Source: Aldehydirespirator sp965221185 (GTDB taxonomy: Bacteria; Actinomycetota; Acidimicrobiia; Acidimicrobiales; Aldehydirespiratoraceae). From it: DNA of 64,000 nt. The notes under the pieces are model-generated. The model was not told the DNA's origin and searched no databases. It saw only the letters and a list, made by a program, of their open reading frames with translations. The stretch's first letter is position 1; each line of letters starts with the position of its first letter. Position numbers and translations under genes: made by a program. This document shows, one piece after another, positions 26,110 through 34,989 of this stretch. The stretch is taken from positions 3,596,001 to 3,660,000 of the forward strand of contig OZ244866.1 of the NCBI GenBank assembly GCA_965221185.1, in the 5' to 3' direction.

Positions 26110-26604
26110 TTACTTGCGGTCGGTGCCACCCGAGGGGTCGAGCCCGAAGGCCGCGGCTGCCTCTGGGCCGTCGAGGATCGCGGTGGCGGCTTTGAGGGCT
26201 TGCTGCTTGTCTGGAGCGGCGGCGGCGGCTTCGACAGCCTCAGCGAACCGGGGGTGGTTGACGTTGACGGGCAGGCGAGGATCGCCCCACAGGCCGGTTT
26301 GGCGGAGTGCGAGGCAGGCGAGCCTGACGGCGGCGGTTTCTGGGGTGGGGTCGGCGGGGGCCTCGATGTGCTCAGAGGAGTCACGCTGGAGCCGTTCGAT
26401 CATCTCCGGTCGAGTGAGCAGGGCGGCGTGGTCCTCAGTCCGCGACGGCACCGGGGTCAGTACCAACGTGCCGTCGTGAGCTTCGGTGACGAGGTAGGTG
26501 TCATCGTCGGCGCGGCCCATTCCGTCCAGCCGCACCTGTCGATGCTCGTCAACGTGAACGAATCTGCCGGTGCGGGTGTCGGCCACGGTGCGGGTGTCGG
26601 CCAT
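26110..26604 (-). CDS. Putative antitoxin-like protein with AbrB-type swapped-hairpin segment
   Basis: 164 aa. After a short N-terminus, VHVDEHRQVRLDG...DDTYLVTEAHDGTLVLTPV (about 12-51) has the spacing of a SpoVT/AbrB DNA-binding hairpin; the remainder is helical and Ala-rich with no recognised domain. Start 26604 is chosen because the residues upstream are Pro/Ser-rich and non-globular. It is divergent from the 89-aa gene at 26754, and the two may be a toxin-antitoxin pair. Assignment is tentative. Confidence 0.5.
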   Translation of the reverse strand: MADTRTVADTRTGRFVHVDEHRQVRLDGMGRADDDTYLVTEAHDGTLVLTPVPSRTEDHAALLTRPEMIERLQRDSSEHIEAPADPTPETAAVRLACLALRQTGLWGDPRLPVNVNHPRFAEAVEAAAAAPDKQQALKAATAILDGPEAAAAFGLDPSGGTDRK

Positions 26605-26753
26605 CGGAGAGGCTCCGTTGCGGGGTTGGCTTACCAGTTTCGATGTTGCCACCACGGTAGCGGAATTCGCCACGGACTTGGAGTGCGGCGGACTCACTTC
26701 GGACGGTGCGGCCTCCAGCGTGGAATACCTAGGTCGGCAGGACGACGACTGCC

Positions 26754-27023
26754 ATGAGTCTGAGATGGAGTGAGGAGGCTCTTGGGGCCTATGAGTTCCT
26801 GCGATCGGCAGATGGCTTCGAGGCTGTGTTCGAGCGGGTGGCAGGGCATGTCCGACGTCTCGAGACGAATCCTCAGGATCATCGGGTGGGGGCACAGCAG
26901 CGAAGGATCGGCAAGGTCTGGGTGTGGTATGTGGTGGTGGGCACCCTGCATGAGCAGTGGCTGATGTCGTGGACTGAGCATGACGGAGTGGTGGTGATTC
27001 AGTCGTTGGATCCGCTGAGTTGA
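26754..27023 (+). CDS. Small protein, possible RelE-like toxin
   Basis: 89 aa: MSLRWSEEALGAYEFLRS..FEAVFERVAGHVRRL and a strand-rich C-terminus VWVWYVVVGTLHEQWLMSWTEHDGVVVIQSL. The helix-helix-strand order and size fit the RelE/ParE superfamily but no diagnostic residues are certain. It faces the AbrB-like gene. Between 27024 and 27318 no gene or clear signal is seen, apart from a TAGCGT promoter-like box near 27282. Confidence 0.45.
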   Translation: MSLRWSEEALGAYEFLRSADGFEAVFERVAGHVRRLETNPQDHRVGAQQRRIGKVWVWYVVVGTLHEQWLMSWTEHDGVVVIQSLDPLS

Positions 27024-27318
27024 AGCTCTAGGGCCGTTCCCGGCCTCTGGGAGCCATTCGGTCGCCCAGCGCTCAGGGCCATCTCGCAGGTGGCTAGTCG
27101 TCACCGGCAATCACCTCAAGAACGGCCATCCAGCTTGGTGAGCGGCTGCTCCCCGCCCAAACGACTTCGAAGTGTCGGCTCTCAGCACCGCCGAGTCAAT
27201 AGGGTGACGGCGCCAGCACTTCCGGTGTCGCAGAGTTGGAGCAACAGTGGGCAAGCTCGGCTGTCTCCCGTACCGCTGCGGTAGCGTCCGGCACGTTGAG
27301 CGGCCCTCGAGGAGAGCA

Positions 27319-28779
27319 ATGACCGACACTGTGTTCGGAGACAGCGTGCCGGCGGTGGTGCAGGAGGCGCCGAGCCGGTTCGACGCCTACGACACTGCCG
27401 ACCTGTGGCGCAAGGACGTGGACCACTTCATCCATCCCTTCACCGACTTCGCGGCGTGGAAGGACGAGGGCGCGCTGGTGATGGCCGAGTCCGAGGGGGC
27501 CTACGTCTACGACTCAGACGGCCAGCGCTACCTCGACGCCCAGGGCGGGCTGTGGTGCGTCAACGCCGGCTACGGCCGGGCCGAGATCGCCGATGCCATG
27601 GCCGCGCAGGCCCGCAAGCTGGCCTACTACTCGCCGTTCACCAACACCACCTCGGTGCCGGGCGCCATGCTGGCCCACAAGCTGGCCTCGCTGGCCCCCG
27701 GGAGCCTCAACCACGCCTTCTTCGGACTGTCGGGCTCCGACGCCAATGACACCGCGGTGCGGATCATCCACTTCTACTTCAACCGCCTCGGCCAGCCCAA
27801 CAAGAAGACCATCATCACCCGGGTCAACGGCTACCACGGCTCCAGCTACCTGGCCATGTCGCTCACCGGCGTGGCTCACGACCACATCGGCTTCGACATC
27901 ATCGGCGAGCCGCTCATCTCCAGAGTGTCGGGCCCCGATCTGTACCGCCGCCCCGATGAGATGTCGCCGGAGGAGTACACCGACCATCTGGTCGCTGAGT
28001 TCCGGGCCAAGGTCGACAAGATCGGTGCGGACAACGTGGCCGCGTTCTTCGCCGAGCCGGTCATGGGCGCGGGCGGTGTGCTGGTGCCCCCGCCCGGATA
28101 TCTGCCCGCCATGCGCGAGGCCTGCCGCGAGTTCGGGATCCTCTACGTCTCCGACGAGGTGGTCACCGCCTTCGGCCGGCTGGGCGACTTTTTCGCCAGC
28201 GAGGACGTGTTCGGCATCCAGCCCGACATCATCAACACCGCCAAGGGCCTCACATCGGGCTACGCGCCCCTGTCGGCGACCCTGCTCTCCGACGAGATCT
28301 ACGACGTGATCTCGAAGCCGCAGGCGACTGGCGCCGAGTTCGCCCACGGCTACACCTACTCCGGGCATCCGGTGTCGTGCGCGGCGGCGCTGGCCAACAT
28401 CGAGATCTTCGAGCGCGAGGACCTCTGCGGCCATGTCCGCACCGTCGGCCCCTACTTCGAGGAGTGTCTGCGCACCCTGGCCGACCTGCCCATAGTCGGC
28501 GACATACGCGGCAAGTGCTTCATGATGTGCGTGGAGAACGTGGCCGACAAGGCCACCAAGGAGATGTTCCCCGACAGCGTCGGTATCGGCAGACGCATCT
28601 CGGACGCCTGCGACGCCCGGGGCCTACTGGTGCGCCCCATCGGCCGCTTGAACGTGCTGTCGCCGCCCTTGATCCTGACCACCGAGCAGATCGACTGGCT
28701 GGTCGACACGCTGCGGGCCGGCATTGAGGAGGTCATGGCCGGCCTCGAACGCGAGGGTCTGTGGAGCAACCCCGGCTGA
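27319..28779 (+). CDS. Class III PLP-dependent aminotransferase
   Basis: 486 aa. DHFIHPFTDFAAW, LDAQGGLWCVNAGYGR, GLSGSDANDTAVRIIHFYF, YVSDEVVTAFGR and the PLP lysine in TAKGLTSGYAPLSATL. It is clearly related to the aminotransferase at 6082-7485. GAGGAGA lies just before ATG 27319; the frame open back to 27247 is not used. Likely an omega-amino acid or polyamine aminotransferase. A strong inverted repeat follows its stop. Confidence 0.9.
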   Translation: MTDTVFGDSVPAVVQEAPSRFDAYDTADLWRKDVDHFIHPFTDFAAWKDEGALVMAESEGAYVYDSDGQRYLDAQGGLWCVNAGYGRAEIADAMAAQARKLAYYSPFTNTTSVPGAMLAHKLASLAPGSLNHAFFGLSGSDANDTAVRIIHFYFNRLGQPNKKTIITRVNGYHGSSYLAMSLTGVAHDHIGFDIIGEPLISRVSGPDLYRRPDEMSPEEYTDHLVAEFRAKVDKIGADNVAAFFAEPVMGAGGVLVPPPGYLPAMREACREFGILYVSDEVVTAFGRLGDFFASEDVFGIQPDIINTAKGLTSGYAPLSATLLSDEIYDVISKPQATGAEFAHGYTYSGHPVSCAAALANIEIFEREDLCGHVRTVGPYFEECLRTLADLPIVGDIRGKCFMMCVENVADKATKEMFPDSVGIGRRISDACDARGLLVRPIGRLNVLSPPLILTTEQIDWLVDTLRAGIEEVMAGLEREGLWSNPG

Positions 28780-28792
28780 GCGCTCTCAACCG

Positions 28793-28841
28793 AAAATTGA
28801 CGTAGTTGTCACCACATATTGGGGTCAACTACGTCAATTTT
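28793..28841. terminator. Bidirectional hairpin terminator
   Basis: Perfect 16-bp stem (28793-28808 with 28826-28841) and a 17-nt loop. The outer four pairs are A:T, so each strand ends the hairpin in TTTT. It lies between the convergent aminotransferase (stop 28779) and SDR (stop 28853) genes, as expected of a two-way intrinsic terminator. Confidence 0.85.
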
Positions 28842-28852
28842 GCCTGGATCGT

Positions 28853-29563
28853 CTAGGCCCAGGCCTCCAGCCGGCAGGTGATCAGCAGCTCCGACACCGA
28901 CGCGGTGTTGGGCAGTGCGATGAGGGTGGCCACCAGGTCGGCCACGTCGGTGGGCTGGGTGATGGTCTTGTCGTTCGGGTCCATCATGTCGGTGGCCACC
29001 GGGCCGGGGCACAGAGCGGTCACCCGGACGCCGTCGTCCCAGCCGACCTGGCGGATGGCGTGGGACAAGGCCAGCAGCGCGTACTTGGTCATGGAGTAGC
29101 CGGGCAGCGCGTCGCCCTTGACCCGTTTGGCCGACAGCGAGGCCATGTTGATCACCCGGCCCGTGCCGGATCGGCGCAGATGGGGCAGGGCCAGCCGGGT
29201 GAGACGCAGCGGCCCTTTCACGTTGACGGCCCACATTTCGTCGAGCACGTCCTCGTCCATGCTCTCCAGTCCGGTGCGGTCGACGATGCCGGCGCTGTTG
29301 ACCAGCACATCGATCCCGCCGAAGCGCTCGACGGTCGCCTCGACCCATTGACGGGCCGAGTCGATGTCGGTGGCCTCGTGGTGGTTGAGCAGGAGCCGGT
29401 GGGGTTCGATGTCGGGAGCGTGCTCAGCCAAGGCGTTTGGTCGGCGCGCTCCGAGGCTGAGGCGGTAGCCGTCGGCGGCCAGCCGCGCCGCGATAGTGGC
29501 CCCGATGCCGCGGTTGGCCCCCGACACCATCACCACCCGGCCGGTTGCGTCGGTTGAACTCAT
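28853..29563 (-). CDS. Short-chain dehydrogenase/reductase
   Basis: 236 aa classical SDR. Cofactor loop SGANRGIGA, NSAG, catalytic Ser in NMASLS, and YSMTK (Tyr-x-x-x-Lys). Start 29563 is preferred because GGAGA precedes it; an ATG 30 nt further upstream is possible. Slightly short at the C-terminus compared with 250-aa relatives. Substrate unknown. Confidence 0.88.
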   Translation of the reverse strand: MSSTDATGRVVMVSGANRGIGATIAARLAADGYRLSLGARRPNALAEHAPDIEPHRLLLNHHEATDIDSARQWVEATVERFGGIDVLVNSAGIVDRTGLESMDEDVLDEMWAVNVKGPLRLTRLALPHLRRSGTGRVINMASLSAKRVKGDALPGYSMTKYALLALSHAIRQVGWDDGVRVTALCPGPVATDMMDPNDKTITQPTDVADLVATLIALPNTASVSELLITCRLEAWA

Positions 29564-29679
29564 CGTTGTCTCCGAATCCCTAGTCGCGCCCATGCTGGCG
29601 CCGGCCCGATGGGGCGCCGGCTAGACCGCCGATTATCGTCGGCCAGCGTGCGGGGGGCGAAGCGGGACCCCACGGTCCC

Positions 29680-30705
29680 ATGACGGTCACGCTGGAAGCG
29701 GAGATCAGCCCGGGCGTGAGCCCGGGCGAGTTCGTGGACCTGGCGGTGCGCTGCGAGCGGGCCGGGTTCGATCGGTTCGGCGTGTCCGACGTGGTGTTCT
29801 GGCCCGACTGCTTCGTGCTGCAGGGGCTGATCGCGCAGGCCACCAGCCGGATCCACATCGGCTCGATGGTCACCAACCCCTACTCGCGCCATCCGGCCAT
29901 GCTGGCCGGCGCGGCGGCCACGCTCCAGGAGCATTCCGGCGGCCGGATGTTCCTCGGGATCGGCGTGGGCGCCGGCCTCGAGGATCTGCGGATCGACTAT
30001 CCGAGGCCGGTGCGGGCCCTGCGCGAGGCAATCGTGGGCATGAAGGGCCTGCTGGCGGGTGAGACCGTCGACCTCGACGGCGAGATGTTCCCCATCGACA
30101 ACGGCAGGCTGGTGCGCCCGCCCGACGTGCCGGTGCCGATCTCGGTGGGCACCCGCAGCCCCCAGGTGATGCGCCTGGCCGGGGAGCTGGCCGACATTGC
30201 CCTGGTCGGAGCCCGTCACTTCACCGCCGAGATCTCCCAGCAGTACCGGCAGTGGTTGGCAGAGGGCTCGGCCCGGGTGGGCCGGGACGTCGCCGACATC
30301 GATGTTGCGCCCCGCCTCACGCTGTGCGTGTCCTCCGACGGCGACCTGGCTCGCCGGTCGGTAGTGCGCTACGTGGCTCACTACCTGGCCATCATCCGGC
30401 CCTCCGAGATGGATCCCGAACGGCTGGAGGCCATCGACGAGGCTTTGGGCCGGGCGACCGGCTGGTACTTCGACTTGGACCGCTACGACCCGCCGGAACT
30501 GTTCGACCTGGTGGCCGAGGACTGGATTCGCCGCTATGCCGTAGCCGGGGCGCCCTCGGAGATTCCCGAGCAGGTCAAGGAGGTGACCGCCCTCGGGTTC
30601 ACCAGCGCCAGCCTGAACCTGGCCGCCGTCCTTCGTCCGTCCATGGCCGAGGGCATGGCGGAGACCATCGACGGCTTCGCCGCGGTGATCGACGACTGCC
30701 GCTAG
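29680..30705 (+). CDS. LLM-class F420-dependent oxidoreductase (Mer-like)
   Basis: 341 aa. DRFGVSDVVFWPDCFVLQGLIAQATSRIHIGSMVTNPYSRHPAMLAGAAATLQEHSGGRMFLGIGVG matches the methylene-H4MPT-reductase-like LLM branch, including the SRHP cofactor turn; PVPISVGTRSPQVMRLAGELAD is the second half signature. It converges on the methyltransferase at 30959 across repeat copy 4. Confidence 0.88.
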   Translation: MTVTLEAEISPGVSPGEFVDLAVRCERAGFDRFGVSDVVFWPDCFVLQGLIAQATSRIHIGSMVTNPYSRHPAMLAGAAATLQEHSGGRMFLGIGVGAGLEDLRIDYPRPVRALREAIVGMKGLLAGETVDLDGEMFPIDNGRLVRPPDVPVPISVGTRSPQVMRLAGELADIALVGARHFTAEISQQYRQWLAEGSARVGRDVADIDVAPRLTLCVSSDGDLARRSVVRYVAHYLAIIRPSEMDPERLEAIDEALGRATGWYFDLDRYDPPELFDLVAEDWIRRYAVAGAPSEIPEQVKEVTALGFTSASLNLAAVLRPSMAEGMAETIDGFAAVIDDCR

Positions 30706-30808
30706 CGAGAAAGTTCAGGAGGTTTGGAAGCGCCTCGCTCGCGCGAATGAACTTCCGGGAGTTGTGCTCCTATGTGACACAAGACCGCCGGAGGTTCGTG
30801 ATGGTCGC

Positions 30809-30962
30809 CTAAGAGCGAGCGCGGATAGGTGGTGAGCGTCTCGCTGTGAGGCGTTGTGTTTCCCGCTCTTGTTCGCTGCGCTCACGGGCCGCTCGGGCCA
30901 CGGCCTCGCTCGACGCCCGCGGATTTCGTCCGTGGGCCGCGGCCTATCCGCTCGGCCTCTAG
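30809..30962 (-). repeat. Dispersed palindromic repeat, copy 4
   Basis: Minus orientation. Head and tail match perfectly: GCGGATAGG at the tail (30820-30829) and CCTATCCGC near the head. The head supplies the TAG stop of the methyltransferase gene; the tail edge reads CCTAAGAGCG. An extra internal hairpin (CCCGCGGA-TTTCG-TCCGTGGG, 30916-30936) is visible. It lies between convergent genes. Confidence 0.88.
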
Positions 30963-31780
30963 GCGGCCGGGCGGACGGCGATCACCTCGCCGCACAGGTA
31001 GGCCCAGAGGCCGCTGGGGTGGTCAGCCCAGCGACGGAAGGCGGCCGAGATTGCCACTAGGTCACCTCGCATGGCCAACCCTGTAGACACGGCATGCTCG
31101 GCGAAGTCGCTGTCGGTCACCCGCACGGCCCACATCCCGCCCCAGGCGGCCCTAGAATCGGCGTCGGCGTGGGTGGTGGTGCTGGTCGTGACGACCGGAT
31201 CCACAAAGCCGGCGGCCCGTACCCAACCCGGCAGGAAGCGCCCGGCATCGGCCTCGCCTCCGTTGGCCGCGGCCACTTCGTGGTAGAGGCGCAGCCAGTG
31301 CTGGAGGGCCGACTCGACCGGCGCGTGGACCATCGTCCCGTAGTCGGAGTCTCGCACCGCCACCAGCCCGCCGGGGCGCAGCACTCGCCGGGCCTCCCGC
31401 AGTGCCCGGACCGGGTCGGACAGGTGCTGCATCACATGGTGGGCGTAGACCACGTCGAAGCGGCCGTCCTCGTAGGGCAGTTCGTAGGCGGAGCCCACTT
31501 CGAAGCTGGCGTTGTAGATGCCCTCTTCCTCGGCCCGGCGCCGCGCCGACTCGACCATCTCGGCCGAGGTGTCCACACCGACGACGGCTCGAGCTCGGCG
31601 GGCCAGCCCGACAGTGATGGTGCCGGGGCCGCATCCCACGTCCAGCACCGCAGCATCGGGCTGCAGACGGGGCAGCAGGAAGGCCGCGCAGACCTCGGCT
31701 GTTCGGCGCCGGTAGGACTCGATGATGGCCTCGTGGTAGCCGTGCGTGTATTTCTCGCCTTGAGGCGGTTCGACGGTCAC
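30959..31780 (-). CDS. Class I SAM-dependent methyltransferase
   Basis: 273 aa. VLDVGCGPGTITVGLARR (motif I), VVGVDTSAEMVESARRRA, YELPYEDGRFDVVYAHHVMQHL and VLRPGGLVAVRDSDY are the classic ubiE-like motifs. GTG 31780 lies 9 nt after a TAGTCT box (leaderless). Its stop codon falls in repeat copy 4. Acceptor unknown. Confidence 0.88.
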   Translation of the reverse strand: MTVEPPQGEKYTHGYHEAIIESYRRRTAEVCAAFLLPRLQPDAAVLDVGCGPGTITVGLARRARAVVGVDTSAEMVESARRRAEEEGIYNASFEVGSAYELPYEDGRFDVVYAHHVMQHLSDPVRALREARRVLRPGGLVAVRDSDYGTMVHAPVESALQHWLRLYHEVAAANGGEADAGRFLPGWVRAAGFVDPVVTTSTTTHADADSRAAWGGMWAVRVTDSDFAEHAVSTGLAMRGDLVAISAAFRRWADHPSGLWAYLCGEVIAVRPAA

Positions 31781-31826
31781 AAGCGAGCGAGACTAAAGGC
31801 TCGGGCACATCGCAACGCGCCCAGCC

Positions 31827-33335
31827 TCACATCGAAGAGGGGACGGTCTCGTCGAACAGCCAGGACTCGACCACGTCCACCGCGTCTGGGCCGGCGATCT
31901 CGTCCACCAACTCCAGGAACTCCTGGGTGTTGGTGGTTCCGCCCGCCGACCGGTCGTAGTGGGTGCGCAGGATCTTGAAGAAGGTCTCGTCGCCGGTGTG
32001 GAGACGCAGGGCGTGCAGGGTCACAGCCCCCCGGAAGTAGACCGTCTGCCCGAACAGGTCCTCCGACTCGATGCCCTTCGGCGGCCCGATCTCGAAGGCG
32101 ACCAGCTGAGCGTAGATCTGCACAATGACGTCTTGGACGTCAGCTTCGAAGTGCTCGGCCTCGTACATCAGGTGCAGGTAGGTGGCGAAGCCCTCGTTCA
32201 TCCAGATCTCGCTCCAGTCGTCGGGTGTGACCGAGTTGCCCAGCCACTGGTGGGCGACCTCGTGGGCGATGATGCTGGGACCGATGCTGGCTGGTCCGTG
32301 CAGCGAGAGCGTCTGGTGTTCGAGCGCAAAGCCCAGCGGGAACGGCACCACGATCGTTCCGTAGGCGTCGAACGGGTAGGGGCCTAGCAGGTCCTCCAGG
32401 AAGGCGATCACATCCGGAGTCACTGCCAGTGCCTCGGCGATCTCGGGAGTGGCCGTGCTGTGCACGTAGTCCCGGATCACAGGGCCGTCTGGATACAGCG
32501 GTCCGTGGTCGATGCGCTCGAAGTCGCCGATGTAGACCGCGGCCAGGTAGGTGGCCATCGGGTCGTCCATCCGCCAGGTGAAGGTGGTACGGCCGTCGGT
32601 GGTGGTCTCGTCGATGAGGAGCCCGTTGGAGGCCGCCGTGATGCCCTCTGGCACGGTGATCTGGATCTCGTAGGTGGCCTTGTCGGTCGGGTGGTTGTTG
32701 GACGGGAACCACGTCATCGATCCTGACGGCTCGCTCGCGGTGTAGATCACGCCGGCCTGCTGCTGCCAGCCCAACACGAAGAACTCGACACTAGGATCGT
32801 CGATCGCCGCGGGAGAGCCCGAGTACGCCACTTCCACCTCGAACTGCGATCCCGCCGCGAGCGGGCTCGCGGGCTCGACCGTGAGCTCATGGCCGGACCG
32901 GGAGAACCCGGCGTCGGCGCCGTCGACAGTCACCGACAGGACCTCCAGCCCGGACAGGTCTAGGTTGAACGTGGCGAGGTTCTCGGTGGCCTGAGCCGTG
33001 ATAGCGGTCAGCGCCGAGATGGTGTTGGTCGACGGCTCGACATCGAGTTCGATGTCGTAGTGGAGGACGTCGTAGCCGGGGTTGCCGAGCTTCGGGTAGA
33101 AGCTGTCGCCCACCCCTTCGGGATCGGGCGGCTCGGGCGGCTGCGCCTCAGGCTCACGGGTGGCGGGTTCGGCCTCGTCGGGGGCCACGGTAGTGGTGGT
33201 CGATGGCGGGGCCGTGGTCGTGACGGCGGCCGAGATCGCGGGGACGGCGTCCTGACCTGCATCGTCTGCGTCGCCGCTGCAGGCAGTCGCGAGCAGAGCC
33301 GCGACGATCAGGACGATCTTCACTCTCCGAAGCAC
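31827..33335 (-). CDS. M1-family metallopeptidase, secreted lipoprotein
   Basis: 502 aa. Short signal with lipobox LLATAC, then a Thr/Pro/Glu-rich linker, an N-terminal beta domain from about residue 80, and the gluzincin catalytic domain with HEVAHQWLGN and the distal Glu in NEGFATY. The exopeptidase G-x-M-E-N motif is altered to GFALEHQT, and the C-terminal helical domain of full aminopeptidase N is absent, so substrate range may differ. GTG 33335 is 7 nt after TAGGCT (leaderless). Confidence 0.88.
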   Translation of the reverse strand: MLRRVKIVLIVAALLATACSGDADDAGQDAVPAISAAVTTTAPPSTTTTVAPDEAEPATREPEAQPPEPPDPEGVGDSFYPKLGNPGYDVLHYDIELDVEPSTNTISALTAITAQATENLATFNLDLSGLEVLSVTVDGADAGFSRSGHELTVEPASPLAAGSQFEVEVAYSGSPAAIDDPSVEFFVLGWQQQAGVIYTASEPSGSMTWFPSNNHPTDKATYEIQITVPEGITAASNGLLIDETTTDGRTTFTWRMDDPMATYLAAVYIGDFERIDHGPLYPDGPVIRDYVHSTATPEIAEALAVTPDVIAFLEDLLGPYPFDAYGTIVVPFPLGFALEHQTLSLHGPASIGPSIIAHEVAHQWLGNSVTPDDWSEIWMNEGFATYLHLMYEAEHFEADVQDVIVQIYAQLVAFEIGPPKGIESEDLFGQTVYFRGAVTLHALRLHTGDETFFKILRTHYDRSAGGTTNTQEFLELVDEIAGPDAVDVVESWLFDETVPSSM

Positions 33336-33376
33336 GGCGCGCAGCCTACGGCTGAGCTGCCGCGCCTGGCACGGAT

Positions 33377-33787
33377 TTAGGCTTGGCCGGTTTGGCGCAG
33401 GAAGGTCAGGCTGTCGAAGTAGTCGGTGCGGCGCTCGATGAGGCCGTCGCGGACGGTCAGGCGCATGACTCCTCGGATCTTGAAGGGCTTTCCGTCCGCT
33501 CGGGCCCGCATCACGTAGGCCGCGGCGACCCGGTCCCCCGCGACGAGGATCTCCTCGGCCTCATAGGTCAGTCCGACGAACGTTGCCAGGAAATCGGCTA
33601 GGCGTGCCTGGTATTCGGCCTTGCCCTTGCTGGGCAAGCCGAGCGCGCTGGTGTGCACGTTGGAGAATCCGTCGCTGACATGGGCAGCCACCTCGGCCGG
33701 GTCGCCGGAGGAGAACGAGGCCAGATACGACGACGCGACGGCTCGTGGGTCTGTGGCCGTGCTCGAGCCGCGCTCCGCTGCGTTCAG
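33377..33787 (-). CDS. SnoaL/NTF2-like protein, probable CTG start
   Basis: 136 aa cone-shaped alpha+beta protein: VASSYLASFSSGDPAEVAAHVSDGFSNVHTSALGL ... YEAEEILVAGDRVAAAYVMRARADGKPFKIRGVMRLTVRDGLIERRTDYFDSLTFL. No ATG, GTG or TTG is available in frame near the natural beginning; CTG 33787 overlaps the stop of the VOC gene as CTGA, so start by coupling is the best reading. Function unknown; relatives are isomerases, cyclases or ligand binders. Confidence 0.7.
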   Translation of the reverse strand: MNAAERGSSTATDPRAVASSYLASFSSGDPAEVAAHVSDGFSNVHTSALGLPSKGKAEYQARLADFLATFVGLTYEAEEILVAGDRVAAAYVMRARADGKPFKIRGVMRLTVRDGLIERRTDYFDSLTFLRQTGQA

Positions 33788-34254
33788 CTCATCACCTTCT
33801 GGGCGTGGGCGTACACGCCCTGGTCGTAGCTGAGCTCGATCATGTTGCCGTCGGGATCGCTGATCATGCAGATGTACCCGATGGGCGGCGGCATTTCCGT
33901 GGGCGGCATGGCCAGGCAGCCCTGCTCCCGGGCCGCGGCCGCGGCCGCGTCGAGCTCCTCCCGGCTGGTGACCTCGACGCCTAGGTGGGCGAAGGGCGCC
34001 AGCGTCGCGATGGGGGAGTTCTTGAACGGGTCCGACTCGGGGAAGAACTGGGCTAGCACCAGGATGAAGGGCTTGTCGGGAGAGTCGTCGTGGCCCAGCC
34101 AGGCGCCGTAGCCGTCGGCGTCCTCGCGCTTGTCCAGCAGCTTCATCGGGGTGTGGGTTGTGTACCAGTCGATGCTGGCATCTATGTCCCTGACCCGCAG
34201 CGCCACATGGGTCCACCGGGCATGGGGAGGATGGACGGCGTAGGTGTCGGTCAT
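33784..34254 (-). CDS. VOC-family protein
   Basis: 156 aa. HVALRVRDIDASIDWYTTHTPMKLL opens a glyoxalase-like fold, and ISDPDGNMIELSYDQ holds the metal-ligand Glu. Similar in layout to lactoylglutathione lyases. Start 34254, 7 bp after the preceding VOC gene stop, so the three genes 34262-33377 form one operon. Confidence 0.85.
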   Translation of the reverse strand: MTDTYAVHPPHARWTHVALRVRDIDASIDWYTTHTPMKLLDKREDADGYGAWLGHDDSPDKPFILVLAQFFPESDPFKNSPIATLAPFAHLGVEVTSREELDAAAAAAREQGCLAMPPTEMPPPIGYICMISDPDGNMIELSYDQGVYAHAQKVMS

Positions 34255-34261
34255 TTCAGGT

Positions 34262-34759
34262 CTACTCCCCGGTCCATCCCTCGGGGATTTGGGGATCGTC
34301 GCCGCCGTAGGTCCACAGCACGAGCGTGTTGCCCCAAGGGTCCTTGAATGCGTTGTTGTAGCCGTTGAACTCGCCGAAGTAGTGGTGCCGCCACAGCTCG
34401 GTGGCGCCGTTGGCGGTGGCCCGGTCGGAGATGGCGTCCATGTCGTCGTCACCGGAGATGAGGATCCAGATGCGCACCGTGTGGCCGTCGGAACTCAGGT
34501 GTCGGGGCTCCGCTCCCTCGTCGGTGGGGTGGGGGCGGCGGTTGGCGACGTTGGTGATGCCCAGGTGCAGGTTGCCTGTCGGTCCCTGGGTGCCGTCGGG
34601 GAGCCTGAAGTTCTGGCCGGGCACGATCCGGTAGAACGACCCGGCCGGTCGGGGCTCCACCACCCAGCCGAACACGTTGCGGTAGAAGTCCGCCGCCTTC
34701 TCGGGCTCGTCGGTGGGGAAATCGACGAAGATGAGGGCGTTCGGGTAGGGCTCGGTCAT
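34262..34759 (-). CDS. VOC-family protein
   Basis: 165 aa. NALIFVDFPTDEPEKAADFYRNVFGWVVE and FKDPWGNTLVLWTYGG are the ends of a VOC unit. CGGAG precedes ATG. First gene of a VOC-VOC-SnoaL operon, suggesting a small catabolic or detoxification unit. Substrate unknown. Confidence 0.85.
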   Translation of the reverse strand: MTEPYPNALIFVDFPTDEPEKAADFYRNVFGWVVEPRPAGSFYRIVPGQNFRLPDGTQGPTGNLHLGITNVANRRPHPTDEGAEPRHLSSDGHTVRIWILISGDDDMDAISDRATANGATELWRHHYFGEFNGYNNAFKDPWGNTLVLWTYGGDDPQIPEGWTGE

Positions 34760-34803
34760 GATGCGCTCCGAGGCTCGGCGGCATGGGCGGGCGGGCGGCT
34801 CAA

Positions 34804-34955
34804 CCTAGAGCATGCGCGAATGGGTTGCCAACACCTCGCAGTGCAGTGTTGTGTCTCCCGCCCTTGTTCGCTGCGCTCACGGGCCGCTCGGGCCACGGCC
34901 TCGCTCAGCGGTTCGCAATATTCTCGCAAGATCGTCGCCCATCCGCTCGGCCTCT
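34804..34955 (-). repeat. Dispersed palindromic repeat, copy 5
   Basis: Minus orientation; tail edge CCTAGAGCATGCGCGAATGGG, head CCCATCCGCTCGGCCTC. Core near 34855-34908 matches consensus except CCCGCCCTTG. It lies between the enoyl-CoA hydratase 3' end (34990) and the VOC operon promoter. Confidence 0.85.
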
Positions 34956-34989
34956 TTGCAGCCACCCGAGGGCCGCTGTAACTCGGGGG

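Noticed and set aside
30711..30756. Weak inverted repeat AAGTTCA/TGAACTT as a terminator
   Set aside because: Only 7 bp with a 30-nt loop and no T-run; repeat copy 4 directly downstream is a better candidate.
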